DNA of 64,000 bases from Lachnospiraceae bacterium (GTDB lineage: Bacteria > Bacillota_A > Clostridia > Lachnospirales > Lachnospiraceae): assembly GCA_017620345.1 (NCBI GenBank), contig JAFZQP010000045.1:8301-72300 (forward strand). The letters run 5' to 3'. Shown one piece after another: positions 34,932 to 44,282 of the stretch. Every line of letters begins with the position of its first letter. Positions within the stretch are counted from its first letter, which is position 1. The notes under the pieces are model-generated. The model ran no database searches. It was not told the DNA's origin and was given only the letters and a program-made list of their open reading frames with translations. The position numbers were made by a program, and so were the translations under genes.

Positions 34932-36244
34932 TTTGTAAGTCTGGCAATAAAGAAGCCGTCCGTAAGCCCGTCCTTTCCGTACAGCTGTACATAACCGTCA
35001 GTTGCCGTATCAGCCTTAAGCATATCTGGAAGCAGATCGTAAATATCAACCGTGTGCATTCCGAGCACGTCCGTAAGATACGAAAGGTTTCCCTCGTTCT
35101 CTTCCCGCGAACAGGTGCATGTACTGAACATAAGAGTTCCTCCGGGCTTGACATACTTTACCGCGTTATCAAGAATTGCGCGCTGGAGTATCACAAGATC
35201 ATCGATCGCATCACTCGTCAGACCGTATTTGATATCGTTTTTTCTTCCCATAACCCCCAGTCCGGAGCACGGAACGTCCGCTATTACAACATCGCCCTTT
35301 TCATAAAGCGTTTCGTCATAAACAGTTGCATCGCCTACGGCGGCGGTAACATTTCCGAATCCGCATCTTCGTATGTTCTCGCGGATCTTTTCGACCTTCT
35401 TTTCGGATACGTCGAATGACAGAACCCGGCCTTTCGTACATATATCGGCGGCATGCATCGATTTGCCTCCGGGAGCGGCACACAGATCGATCACCGTATC
35501 ATCCTGTCTGATCCCCGAAAGGAGCCCGACAAGAGCGGAAGCGGTGTCCATTATACATATACTGCCGTTCGCAAATGCCGGGATATCCGGAACGGTATCA
35601 AAGTCGTCAAGTATTATCACTTCCTTGCAGACATCCGAAGCCCTTCCGGAGCACTCCGACAGAGCCTGTTCAACTGTTGTTTGGGACAGATTGACTCTTG
35701 CCGTGACATTCCTTACGCTCACCGATGATCCCAGGAGCGTCTGTGCATTCTCCCTGCCCTGTTCTCTGATAAGTTTATCGACGATCCACTTCGGACATGA
35801 GTATTTTACAGACATGTACTCTGTCAGATCCGTATCGGCCGAAGGCCATTTGATATCATCTTTGTGTCTGGCGATGGACCTGAGCACTCCGTTAACGAAT
35901 CCGGACAGCGCAGAAAGCCCTGTCTTTCGCGTCAGCCTGACCGTTTCATTCACGGCCGCGAACTGGGCAACACCGTCCATATACAGCAGCTGATATGTAC
36001 CCATCCGAAGGAGCACCCTGATCTGCTTTTTCATCTTCGATGTACTTATCTTACTGTAACAGTCGATCACGTAATCAAGTGTTATCCTGCGCTCCGTAAC
36101 TCCTTCAATGAGTATCTTAAGGAAGCTTCTCGACTGCCTGTCGAGATATGAATACTTATCAAGGACATCCTTCGTAAGCGTGATACTTCTGCCGTCCTCT
36201 GCCGCAAGGAGTGCTTCGTATGCAACGGCTCTTACATCAGTCAC
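34928..36244 (-). CDS. rsmB: 16S rRNA (cytosine-967-C5) methyltransferase RsmB
   Basis: NusB-like N-terminal RNA-binding domain plus a SAM-dependent m5C methyltransferase domain, 438 residues. Visible: DLCAAPGGKSMHAADI (SAM site), the release Cys in DVPCSGLG and catalytic Cys in FSTCTCSREENE. The start is GTG at 36244 (VTDVRAVAYEALL), which matches the family N-terminus and has AGGAG five bases upstream; it overlaps the upstream protease gene by 8 bases. The longer reading to 36319 lies inside that gene. Confidence 0.95.
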   Translation of the reverse strand: MTDVRAVAYEALLAAEDGRSITLTKDVLDKYSYLDRQSRSFLKILIEGVTERRITLDYVIDCYSKISTSKMKKQIRVLLRMGTYQLLYMDGVAQFAAVNETVRLTRKTGLSALSGFVNGVLRSIARHKDDIKWPSADTDLTEYMSVKYSCPKWIVDKLIREQGRENAQTLLGSSVSVRNVTARVNLSQTTVEQALSECSGRASDVCKEVIILDDFDTVPDIPAFANGSICIMDTASALVGLLSGIRQDDTVIDLCAAPGGKSMHAADICTKGRVLSFDVSEKKVEKIRENIRRCGFGNVTAAVGDATVYDETLYEKGDVVIADVPCSGLGVMGRKNDIKYGLTSDAIDDLVILQRAILDNAVKYVKPGGTLMFSTCTCSREENEGNLSYLTDVLGMHTVDIYDLLPDMLKADTATDGYVQLYGKDGLTDGFFIARLTK

Positions 36245-36932
36245 GCCTGCTCCTGCCTCCCTGCGCGATGAGTATGAGTCGGAGCAATGACAGTATGGAG
36301 GCTGCCGCTGAAGCAACATATGTCATGGCGGCACTCTTTAATACCTTCTTTGCGCCTTCCATTTCTCCGTCACCGAGTATACCCATTTCGGATATAACCT
36401 CAAGCGCTCTTCTTGAAGCATCAAATTCAACCGGAAGCGTTGCAAGCTGGAATACAACACCGAATGCAAACAGCAGAACCCCGATGAACACAAGCGGTCT
36501 TAAAAAGCTCAGGATCAGTCCCGCTATCACGATCCACAATCCGTACTTTGATCCGAAATTTGCAACCGGAAGTATCGTACTCCTGATCCTGAGCGGGAAA
36601 TAATCTTCATCATGCTGTATGGCATGGCCGCATTCATGAGCCGCAACACTTATAGCCGACACGCTCGTACTGCCATATACAGTCTCTGAAAGACTGACGA
36701 CCTTTGTCGCGGGATTGAAGTGATCGGTAAGACTTCCCGACACCTGCTCAACCTTTGCATCATATATTCCTTTGCTCTTCAATATCTGCGCCGCCACCTG
36801 TGCTCCCGTAAGGCCTGACGATGACATCACCTTGGAATACCTGTTGAACGTTGATTTGACCATCCCGGACGTGATGAGACATAAAAGTGCTCCTATAAGC
36901 ACCAGTATTATACTTGGATCATTGTAATACAT
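36237..36932 (-). CDS. YugP-family membrane zinc metallopeptidase
   Basis: A 231-residue integral membrane protease with HECGH zinc motif in VAAHECGHAIQHD, one N-terminal membrane segment and three near the C-terminus. The family sits in this translation/rRNA-modification cluster in many Firmicutes, with unknown substrate. I chose ATG 36932 (MYYNDPSIILVL) because GAGAGG lies six bases upstream and relatives begin with a similar aromatic-Asp-Pro start; ATG 36947 is possible. Confidence 0.92.
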   Translation of the reverse strand: MYYNDPSIILVLIGALLCLITSGMVKSTFNRYSKVMSSSGLTGAQVAAQILKSKGIYDAKVEQVSGSLTDHFNPATKVVSLSETVYGSTSVSAISVAAHECGHAIQHDEDYFPLRIRSTILPVANFGSKYGLWIVIAGLILSFLRPLVFIGVLLFAFGVVFQLATLPVEFDASRRALEVISEMGILGDGEMEGAKKVLKSAAMTYVASAAASILSLLRLILIAQGGRSRRD

Positions 36933-36967
36933 TCCTAAACCTCTCATTGTCTGTCACCTTCCTTTTC

Positions 36968-37906
36968 TTATGCCAGCCCGAGTTTTGTACCCGGCTTTAT
37001 CGGATTTCCGAGCAGAAAATCATGCACGCTCATCTGTTTTTTCCCTTCAAGCTGGACGCCTGTTACCGACAGAGCGCCTTCGGAAAACGCTATCACAAGA
37101 TCATCTGCGGAAACGGATACCACGGTTCCGGCCACGCCTGTTACATCATCTTTGCAAACCGAGCAGTTTTTTATCTTGAGCATTTTTCCGTCAAGGTATG
37201 TATATACTCCCGGCCACGGCGTGAATGCTCTTACAAGTCTCTCGGCTCTTTGCGCCGAAACGGAAAAGTCGATAAGTCCCATATCTTTTTTTATCATACG
37301 GGCGTAGGTTGCCTTCGACTCATCCTGAGGCACATGCCGTGCCTCGTGTTTTTCTATGAGACGGAGTGTATCAACGGTAAGCTGCGCGCCGGCTTCCATC
37401 AGTTTATCAAACAGTGATTCGCCCGTTTCGTCATCCGCTATGTCGACAACGGCTGTTTCGATTATATCGCCCGTATCCACGCCTTCGTTCATCTGCTGGA
37501 TAGTGACTCCGGTTTGTTCTTCGCCGTCCGCTATTGCCCACTGGATCGGTGCGGCGCCTCTGTATTTCGGAAGGAGCGATGCATGTACATTGATGCATCC
37601 GTACTTCGGGATCGTTAATATCTCCGGTGAAAGTATCTGCCCGAATGCGGCTACTACATATATATCCGCATCGATCCCGCGAAGTTTTTGAACCTCGTCG
37701 GGAACTTTGATCTTCTCTGGCTGGAGCACCTGTATACCTTTTTCCAGTGCATATTCCTTAACGGGACTCGCAACCATCCTGCCGCTTCTTCCCTTCGGTC
37801 TGTCCGGCTGTGTGACAACGGCCACGACCTCATGATCGCTCTTTTGGATTATCGCTCTAAGTATCCCTGCGGCAAAATCAGGGGTCCCCATAAACAGTAT
37901 CTTCAT
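36968..37906 (-). CDS. fmt: Methionyl-tRNA formyltransferase
   Basis: Formylates initiator Met-tRNA using 10-formyl-THF. The 312-residue protein has MKILFMGTPDFA, the catalytic NVHASLLPKYRGAAPI block, GVTIQQMNEGVDTGDI and a C-terminal tRNA-binding OB domain. ATGA overlap with def, which removes the same formyl group later. Confidence 0.97.
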   Translation of the reverse strand: MKILFMGTPDFAAGILRAIIQKSDHEVVAVVTQPDRPKGRSGRMVASPVKEYALEKGIQVLQPEKIKVPDEVQKLRGIDADIYVVAAFGQILSPEILTIPKYGCINVHASLLPKYRGAAPIQWAIADGEEQTGVTIQQMNEGVDTGDIIETAVVDIADDETGESLFDKLMEAGAQLTVDTLRLIEKHEARHVPQDESKATYARMIKKDMGLIDFSVSAQRAERLVRAFTPWPGVYTYLDGKMLKIKNCSVCKDDVTGVAGTVVSVSADDLVIAFSEGALSVTGVQLEGKKQMSVHDFLLGNPIKPGTKLGLA

Positions 37907-38433
37907 TGCTCCCCGTCCTTATCCTGCCCGGCTTCCTCCTGTTCCTTTAAAAGCTGTGCAAGCTCTTCATTTGTAAGAAGAGGTCCGTCCACTTTTTCAA
38001 CATACATATGTCCGTCAAGATGTTCTATCTCATGGAGCAGCGCTCTTGCAAGGAGCCCGTCTCCTTCTACCGTAAACTCCTTCATGTCGATATTGTATGC
38101 TCTGACCTTAGCATGGTCCGGCCTTGTTACAAGTCCTACCTTACCGGGAACCGAGAGGCATCCTTCATAATCGGTCTGTTCTCCCGACACCTCAATGACC
38201 TCCGGATTGATCAGTACCAACGGCTTATCCTGATAATCATCACCCGCGTCGATGACCGCGATCCTCTTTAATATGCCGACCTGCGGTGCAGCAAGTCCGA
38301 CTCCGTCCGCATCGTACATCGTATCGAGAAGATCGTTTATGAGTTCAAGCGTCCTGTCACTCATGACGCTTACGGTCTTGCACACTTTCTTAAGGCACGG
38401 ATCTCCTATTTCCCTTATCTGTCTTAACGCCAT
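37903..38433 (-). CDS. def: Peptide deformylase
   Basis: Metalloenzyme that removes N-formyl from nascent proteins. All three motifs are present: GVGLAAPQVG, EGCLSVPG (metal Cys) and HEIEHLDG (metal His and catalytic Glu). About 176 residues, with a 15-residue Gln/Glu/Asp-rich tail. The second ATG of ATGATG is preferred because GGAGG lies six bases before it. Confidence 0.97.
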   Translation of the reverse strand: MALRQIREIGDPCLKKVCKTVSVMSDRTLELINDLLDTMYDADGVGLAAPQVGILKRIAVIDAGDDYQDKPLVLINPEVIEVSGEQTDYEGCLSVPGKVGLVTRPDHAKVRAYNIDMKEFTVEGDGLLARALLHEIEHLDGHMYVEKVDGPLLTNEELAQLLKEQEEAGQDKDGEQ

Positions 38434-38466
38434 CATTTACCTCCATGAATTCCTGCACGATAATTA

Positions 38467-40680
38467 TCAATATGATCCCATTGGATCCAGATCGAAACTT
38501 ACCCGTATATCCGGAAAGGTTTTTTCCTCCACCTTATCCTTTATCTCTATCAGTTGCTCCGCATCGGTGCTCTTAACGTATATCATATGTCTGTAGACAT
38601 CTTTGATCTTTCTTATCGTAGCGGCTGTAGGGCCTATCACAGGCGTCATTATACCATCCGAAATGATCCGTGCCAATGCATCTGCCGCGGCTCTGCCTTC
38701 TTTTTCCGTCCTGCTCTCGATCAGTATGGCGAGCATATGTCCCGCCGGCGGATAGGAAAGAAGGCGGCGGTATCCCATCTCTTCTTCATAGAACGCTCTG
38801 TAATCCTGAGTGATCGCCGCGCATATCGCATAGTGATCCGGCCTGTATGTCTGTATCAGTACTTCCCCGCTCCTGCTGTCTCTTCCGGCTCTTCCCGCAG
38901 CCTGTACAAGAAGCTGGAACGTCCTCTCTCCGGCCCTGTAATCATTTGCATACAATGACATATCCGCAGCAAGTATACCGACAAGTGTGACATACGGAAA
39001 ATCATGGCCTTTAACGATCATCTGCGTCCCGACAAGGATGTCCGCCTCGCGGTTTGCGAACGTGGACAATATCGCTTCGTAATCGTCCTTCTTCTTTGTC
39101 GTGTCCGCATCCATCCTAAGAACAGAAGCGTATGGAAACAGATTTCTGATCTGCTGTTCCACCGATTCGGTACCTATTCCGCCCATGGCGCCTATGAGAG
39201 TGCTTCCGCATTTACTGCACTTTCTGACTTCGTTCTGCTCGTATCCGCAGTAATGGCATACAAGCTTTCCTCTGCCGTGCTGTGAAAGAGAGACATCACA
39301 ATGCGGACATTTGACAGCCTCTCCGCATGCCCTGCATGAAACAAATGCAGATATGCCTCTTCTGTTAAGAAACAGCATCACCTGTTCATTCCTTCCAAGG
39401 CGGTCGGCTATCGCATCTTTTAACCTGCCGGAAAAGATGCTCCTGTTTCCCTGCGCCAGTTCGGTACGCATATCTATGGAGCGCGCCTCGGGAAGTGATG
39501 CATCCTTTGCCCTTTTTGTAAGAGTATAGAGCTTGTACTGCCCGGACTTTGCGGCATTGTATGACTCGATAGAAGGCGTTGCGCTTCCGAGGACTACAGA
39601 TGCTCCATGTATTTCGGCCAGTTTATTTGCTACATCCCTTGCGTGATACTTCGGCATCTGATCACTCTTGTACGACATCTCATGTTCTTCATCGATGACG
39701 ATCAGCCCGAGATCGTCAAACGGAGTAAAAAGTGCTGATCTCGGTCCTATCATTATGTCTATCTCATGATTCCTTGCCCGTTCAAACTGGTCGTATCTTT
39801 CACCGTCGGACAGCCTTGAATGCAGCGTTGATACCCTGTCCCCGAAACGTTTGTAAAATCTCATAACGGTCTGATACGTAAGTGATATCTCCGGTATCAG
39901 AACGATAGCCTGGTGTCCCTGTGATATGACGGAATCTATCATTTCCATATACACTTCCGTCTTGCCGCTTCCGGTTATCCCGTGAAGAAGATATGTCCTT
40001 CTGATCCCGCTGTCATATTCCGATTTAAAATCATTGGCCACGTACCGCTGCTCATCCGAAAGCTGTACCGGCTGTGCACGTTCCGTAGTTCTTACGGTAT
40101 TTCTGTACAGGCGCCTGGTTCTTACTTCAATGATCCCCCGGTCGCAAAGAGCCTTGATCGTGGATGCTGATATATTCAGCTTCCCGGTGACCACTTTCTG
40201 ATCGATACAGTGCCATGTCATAAGCTCCGACAAAAGCCTTGCGCGGGCTACATTTTTCTTTTGTCTGAACTGCTCAAGCTTCTCGTAAGCCTCTTCTTCG
40301 GACAGAATGAGCGCAACTTCCTTCTTTTCGGCTGCCTTTACATTCTTCTTGACCGGCAGCACTGTTGAAAGTGCACGGTTCATCGTCGATCCGTACCTGT
40401 GTCTCATCCAGTCTGCCAGGACTATGAGTTTTTGTTCCACAAGAGTATCATCCGTAATGACACTGATGATATCTTTTGTCCTTGCGGGATCGAATTTGGC
40501 CTTATCCGATACCCCGAGAACGAATCCCTGTATCTGCCTGTTGCCGTTCCCGAACGGTATCAGCACACGGCTGCCGACTGCAACGCTTCCCGCAAGGTCC
40601 TGCGGGATCCTGTACTGAAAAGTCCGGTCGAGGTTCTCATGTGAAATATCAACGATTATATCTGCATAAAAATCATTCAT
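38467..40680 (-). CDS. priA: Primosomal replication restart helicase PriA
   Basis: SF2 helicase that reloads DnaB at stalled forks, 737 residues. It has a 3'-DNA-binding N-terminal domain, Walker A in HGITGSGKTEVY, the DEEH box (DEEHEMSYK), four CxxC zinc pairs (CRACG, CPHC, CHYC, CSKC) and helicase motifs V/VI near VQAAGRAGR. The ATG at 40680 (or a TTG at 40686) lies directly behind a terminator hairpin, and the only GGAGG upstream is part of that hairpin, so its expression may be unusual. Confidence 0.96.
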   Translation of the reverse strand: MNDFYADIIVDISHENLDRTFQYRIPQDLAGSVAVGSRVLIPFGNGNRQIQGFVLGVSDKAKFDPARTKDIISVITDDTLVEQKLIVLADWMRHRYGSTMNRALSTVLPVKKNVKAAEKKEVALILSEEEAYEKLEQFRQKKNVARARLLSELMTWHCIDQKVVTGKLNISASTIKALCDRGIIEVRTRRLYRNTVRTTERAQPVQLSDEQRYVANDFKSEYDSGIRRTYLLHGITGSGKTEVYMEMIDSVISQGHQAIVLIPEISLTYQTVMRFYKRFGDRVSTLHSRLSDGERYDQFERARNHEIDIMIGPRSALFTPFDDLGLIVIDEEHEMSYKSDQMPKYHARDVANKLAEIHGASVVLGSATPSIESYNAAKSGQYKLYTLTKRAKDASLPEARSIDMRTELAQGNRSIFSGRLKDAIADRLGRNEQVMLFLNRRGISAFVSCRACGEAVKCPHCDVSLSQHGRGKLVCHYCGYEQNEVRKCSKCGSTLIGAMGGIGTESVEQQIRNLFPYASVLRMDADTTKKKDDYEAILSTFANREADILVGTQMIVKGHDFPYVTLVGILAADMSLYANDYRAGERTFQLLVQAAGRAGRDSRSGEVLIQTYRPDHYAICAAITQDYRAFYEEEMGYRRLLSYPPAGHMLAILIESRTEKEGRAAADALARIISDGIMTPVIGPTAATIRKIKDVYRHMIYVKSTDAEQLIEIKDKVEEKTFPDIRVSFDLDPMGSY

Positions 40681-40689
40681 TATCAAAAA

Positions 40690-40717
40690 TCAAAAGCCCC
40701 TCCGCAAGCGAAGGGGC
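40690..40717 (-). terminator. Terminator hairpin directly before priA
   Basis: GCCCCTTCGC pairs with GCGGAGGGGC (40717-40708 with 40705-40696, one G-T wobble) and is followed by TTTTGATTTTTG on the minus strand. It closes the 42259-40724 unit, but its T-tract ends about 6 bases from the priA start codon, and the GGAGG inside its 3' arm is the only candidate priA ribosome site. Confidence 0.8.
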
Positions 40718-40723
40718 CGGTTA

Positions 40724-41017
40724 TCAGTTATTAAGCTTGTCGAAGTGGGACTCGAGCATTTTTACCACCTCATCGATATCCTCACCGTCCGGAACGATCA
40801 CCGCCGTCCCGGATTGTACATCCCAACGAAATACAAGTCCGTACGGATCGTTCTGTATCATATATTGGATATCCTCGCCGTCCATCTGGATGATCCTGCC
40901 GTCAAGCTCCCCTTCTATGCTCTTCATCAGCATGATAAAACCGTCCAGTTCATCCCGATAATCGTGTTTGATAAATATCCAATTATCTTCGATTGACGTT
41001 ATCTCATACCCCATCAT
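40724..41017 (-). CDS. Small acidic protein of unknown function
   Basis: A 97-residue soluble, acidic protein (MMGYEITSIEDNWIFIKHD) with alternating strands and a C-terminal helix ending ESHFDKLNN; no membrane segment or known motif. It begins 3 bases after the EAL/HDOD gene stop and ends just before a terminator, so it is the second gene of that transcript. I do not recognise it. Codon pattern and coupling make it a likely real gene. Confidence 0.65.
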   Translation of the reverse strand: MMGYEITSIEDNWIFIKHDYRDELDGFIMLMKSIEGELDGRIIQMDGEDIQYMIQNDPYGLVFRWDVQSGTAVIVPDGEDIDEVVKMLESHFDKLNN

Positions 41018-41020
41018 ATG

Positions 41021-42259
41021 TCACTTCTTCTCATCCACTGTCCCGAACAGATCTCTGTACCATGCAAGCGCTTCAACATATGCATCATATACGGGACCTT
41101 CCTTGATGTTGTAAAGTATCATCTGCCTGGAGAGTTCGGACCACGAAGCAGTCTCGTAACGGATCATGAAGTCCATAACGCGGGCAAGATCACCGTTCTT
41201 GTTGACGAGGGCTACCGTTATCTCCTTCGATACATTGACCATTGAGAGTGCATCCTTCATCGGCTTGTCAAGTATGATATCAAGAACCGAGAACAGTCCC
41301 ATCAGGAACAGTTCATTGGAGAGAGCTGCCATCTCAAACGTAGGTGCAAGGTTTTCGGCAAACTTCGCACGCAGCAGTGACAGCCTTGTGATCTCGTTGG
41401 GCTTATCGGCACACAACTGATGTGATACGACCGCATTGATCCACTTCTTCAGTTCCTTCTGACCGAGCATTGCTGCCGCATGTCTGATCGATGTGATCTC
41501 GGAATTGACAGCCATATGATTGACCATACGAAGCAGTTCTATAACAAGAGCCGTATCTCTTCCGATGATGTCCGCAGCCTTGGTCAGTTCAAAATCAGGA
41601 TTGTTTACTATCTTGAGAAGTTCAATGTAATTGACCTTCAGAGGTGCAACCTTGGTAGTTCCCTTTGTAATGGGAAGTCTGTAGAAATCTCCTTCATAAA
41701 GCGAATATGCTTTGCCCTTTGACAGTTCTTCAAAATCCTCGAGCGAATCAACATTGACCGCGATGAGTTCAAGGCCGGGATAGACCTTGGAGAAGAAGTT
41801 CTGGGCTGCAGTCATGTTTATCTTCTTGTAGTCGAGCATTATATAATCAAGGAGCTTGAGTATCGGAGCATACTCCTGGAACTGTTCGATCGCAAGGTTT
41901 CTGATCGCCAGTTTGTATCCCATGAACTTGAGCTGCTGAAGTCTCTTTATATACATCGTCTCTGCGGGGATCGTATGATCGAACAGCAGCACGACCTTCT
42001 CATGCGGCATTGAACAGCTCTCTTCGATCGGAGAGAACACAGATATCTTGGACAGTTCAACGAACACTTCCTGGTTATCCGCAAGCGTTCCGGCGCCAAG
42101 ACTTTCTACAACTTCCAACCCCAATATCGTTCCGGCGCCATCAAGTGATCCGGTCCCCAGCATGCTGGGATTAAGAAGAAAATTCTGCTTCTGTGCGAAC
42201 AGTGAATAAGCGCGTACAGCAGTATTTTCATCAAATAATGGAATTAATGTCGCTAGCAT
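41021..42259 (-). CDS. EAL-like/HDOD signalling protein (YuxH type)
   Basis: A 412-residue cytoplasmic protein. The N-terminal half (about 1-200) has an EAL-barrel-like pattern but no EAL, DDFG or other catalytic motif, so it is probably not a phosphodiesterase. The C-terminal half (about 205-400) is an HDOD domain (HAAAMLGQKELKKWINAVV), a non-catalytic HD relative used in regulatory scaffolds. This two-domain order defines the YuxH family. It has its own promoter and a strong GAGGAGGAG ribosome site, unlike the weakly initiated EAL genes upstream. Confidence 0.87.
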   Translation of the reverse strand: MLATLIPLFDENTAVRAYSLFAQKQNFLLNPSMLGTGSLDGAGTILGLEVVESLGAGTLADNQEVFVELSKISVFSPIEESCSMPHEKVVLLFDHTIPAETMYIKRLQQLKFMGYKLAIRNLAIEQFQEYAPILKLLDYIMLDYKKINMTAAQNFFSKVYPGLELIAVNVDSLEDFEELSKGKAYSLYEGDFYRLPITKGTTKVAPLKVNYIELLKIVNNPDFELTKAADIIGRDTALVIELLRMVNHMAVNSEITSIRHAAAMLGQKELKKWINAVVSHQLCADKPNEITRLSLLRAKFAENLAPTFEMAALSNELFLMGLFSVLDIILDKPMKDALSMVNVSKEITVALVNKNGDLARVMDFMIRYETASWSELSRQMILYNIKEGPVYDAYVEALAWYRDLFGTVDEKK

Positions 42260-42298
42260 TTTGTCTCCTCCTCTGTCTTAGGAACATTCTATCTATAT

Positions 42299-42327
42299 AT
42301 AATAGCAGAAATCGTATGATTTTCCAA
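42299..42327 (-). promoter_or_regulatory. Promoter for the EAL/HDOD gene
   Basis: Minus-strand -35 TTGGAA (42322-42327), 17-base spacer, -10 TATTAT (42299-42304) with an extended TG one base upstream. Start would be near 42292, giving a leader of about 33 bases. Confidence 0.65.
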
Positions 42328-42338
42328 CAATTAATGCT

Positions 42339-44273
42339 TCAGGCAGGATTTTTTTCTTTCTGGAAGCGTATAAATGCGGATTTGGTAAGGGGTTTTGAAA
42401 AATAGAAACCCTGTATCTCATCCGCTCCGAGAGATACGAAAGAATCTACCATTTCTGCAGTCTCCACGCCCTCGACAAGTACCTTGAGTTTCATGTCCCT
42501 GAGCATCCTGATGAGATTCCGGATGATCACATGATTTCCGCCTTCCTCCTCCATTAAAACGAACACGCGGTCAAGTTTTACTATATCAAGCGGAAGCGAC
42601 GCTATCCTCATAAGGTTCGAGTAACCGGTACCGAAATCATCAAGCGACACCGAAAATCCGTATTCCGATAACGCCGTGATGTTCGTGTACAGCTTCGACT
42701 GCGAATATCCGCTGGCAGTCTCGGTTATCTCAAGATTTATCTTTGACGGATCAACATTGTATTTTTGCGCAAGCCCGATTATCTCCTCCGCCAGATCGCT
42801 CCTGAGGCACTGCATCACGGAGAGGTTGATCTCGATGTAATCCACTCCGAGATCATCAAAATCCGGAGAAGCAATGAACTTTATGACCTCTTCAAGCACA
42901 AAGCTTCCGATCGCATGTATCGCTCCGCTCTTTTCCGCCATCGGTATGAACAGTGTCGGCGATATATATCCGTACTTGGGGTCCCTGAGCCGAAGAAGCG
43001 CTTCGGCGGATCTGAATGACTTCGTTGAGGTATTATATATCGGTTGATAAAATACCGAGAAATAATGATTTGTCATCGCCCTGTCGATGATCGTGGTCAT
43101 TTCCTTCTTCAGCATGAATTCTTTTGTTCCGGTAATGGACGATGCGGAAACGACCCTTCCGTTGCTCTCGGCAAGATCGAGATCCGATATGAGCACAAAC
43201 AGTGAATCAACATCCGATATATCATCCGGGCATGTTACAAGACACGTATTGATCTCAAGTTCAAAATCAGCCACTTCAAGACGTATGTTCTGCCTGATGG
43301 AACGCGTTATCTCTTCCGCGATCTCACGGGCAAAATCAAAATGCTTCCTCGACAGCTCTATCGCAAATTTACCGTCACCGTTGTAATAACACATGAACTG
43401 GGCATGAAAGCGTTTCATGATACGAAGTATCTCAGCAGACATCGGAGTCATCATCCTTAGCATCGGATCATACCCTACTATCCTGAGAGCATATTTGAAA
43501 TTGACGATGTTAAGGAGTATAAGCTCCATCTGCTTGCCGGTCTTGAAATTGGTCCTCATGTCCTCGGCAAAGACCTTATACGTATGCATTCCCGTGGACA
43601 CATCAACGGAATCTTCCACTCTTCTGTTGATAAGGATCAAAAGCAATATGCACAGTGTGATCGTAAAACAGACGATATTATGTCCGGGCGCGAAATAATT
43701 GACAGTCATCCCGGCAATGACGATTATGATCGGAACAGTCAGGATACCGGCCCTTCTTTCGTCTACCGGGCTTACATACTTTCTGATGAAAACTGCAGAT
43801 AAGACAATATAGAAAAAGAATATAAAGTAAGTATAATAGTATCCCCAGTGCCTGATCAGCATCTTGTCAGGCCCTATCTCAAAAATGACAGGGTAGAAAT
43901 AATTGCACACAAACATCGAGATATAAACAGCTATCGGAATAAAACATGCGCTGCTTTTCTTTACCGATCTGTCAAGTCTGTGCCACATATCCGTTGATGC
44001 CAGTATGTACAAAAGAAACAGAAGCGGGATGAATACAAGTATCAGCAGATAGATCGCATTGATATTAAGGTACCTGAAATCAGACACACTTTCTACTCCG
44101 GCAAACCTTACAGCTGTTGCATCACAAACGGACGCTGCAAGCGTGCATAATATGATAAGCGTCATGATCCTCGCTCTGTATGTTCCGTGAACGCTCGTTC
44201 TCAGATGATGGATCATAACGACCAGGAGCAATATGAATGCACAGTAATCATATGTTGCGATATCAGTACTCAT
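42339..44273 (-). CDS. Membrane c-di-GMP phosphodiesterase (EAL) with degenerate GGDEF
   Basis: A 644-residue protein: about seven membrane segments (10-220), a GGDEF-fold linker whose signature reads NGDGKF and is therefore inactive, and a C-terminal EAL domain with all key residues (AEALLRL, EINLSV, LEITET, DDFGTGYSN, VKLDR, VEGVET). It should hydrolyse c-di-GMP. Paralogue of the next gene upstream (44283), with similar length and topology, and separated from it by 9 bases. Confidence 0.92.
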   Translation of the reverse strand: MSTDIATYDYCAFILLLVVMIHHLRTSVHGTYRARIMTLIILCTLAASVCDATAVRFAGVESVSDFRYLNINAIYLLILVFIPLLFLLYILASTDMWHRLDRSVKKSSACFIPIAVYISMFVCNYFYPVIFEIGPDKMLIRHWGYYYTYFIFFFYIVLSAVFIRKYVSPVDERRAGILTVPIIIVIAGMTVNYFAPGHNIVCFTITLCILLLILINRRVEDSVDVSTGMHTYKVFAEDMRTNFKTGKQMELILLNIVNFKYALRIVGYDPMLRMMTPMSAEILRIMKRFHAQFMCYYNGDGKFAIELSRKHFDFAREIAEEITRSIRQNIRLEVADFELEINTCLVTCPDDISDVDSLFVLISDLDLAESNGRVVSASSITGTKEFMLKKEMTTIIDRAMTNHYFSVFYQPIYNTSTKSFRSAEALLRLRDPKYGYISPTLFIPMAEKSGAIHAIGSFVLEEVIKFIASPDFDDLGVDYIEINLSVMQCLRSDLAEEIIGLAQKYNVDPSKINLEITETASGYSQSKLYTNITALSEYGFSVSLDDFGTGYSNLMRIASLPLDIVKLDRVFVLMEEEGGNHVIIRNLIRMLRDMKLKVLVEGVETAEMVDSFVSLGADEIQGFYFSKPLTKSAFIRFQKEKNPA

Positions 44274-44282
44274 ACACGTTCC

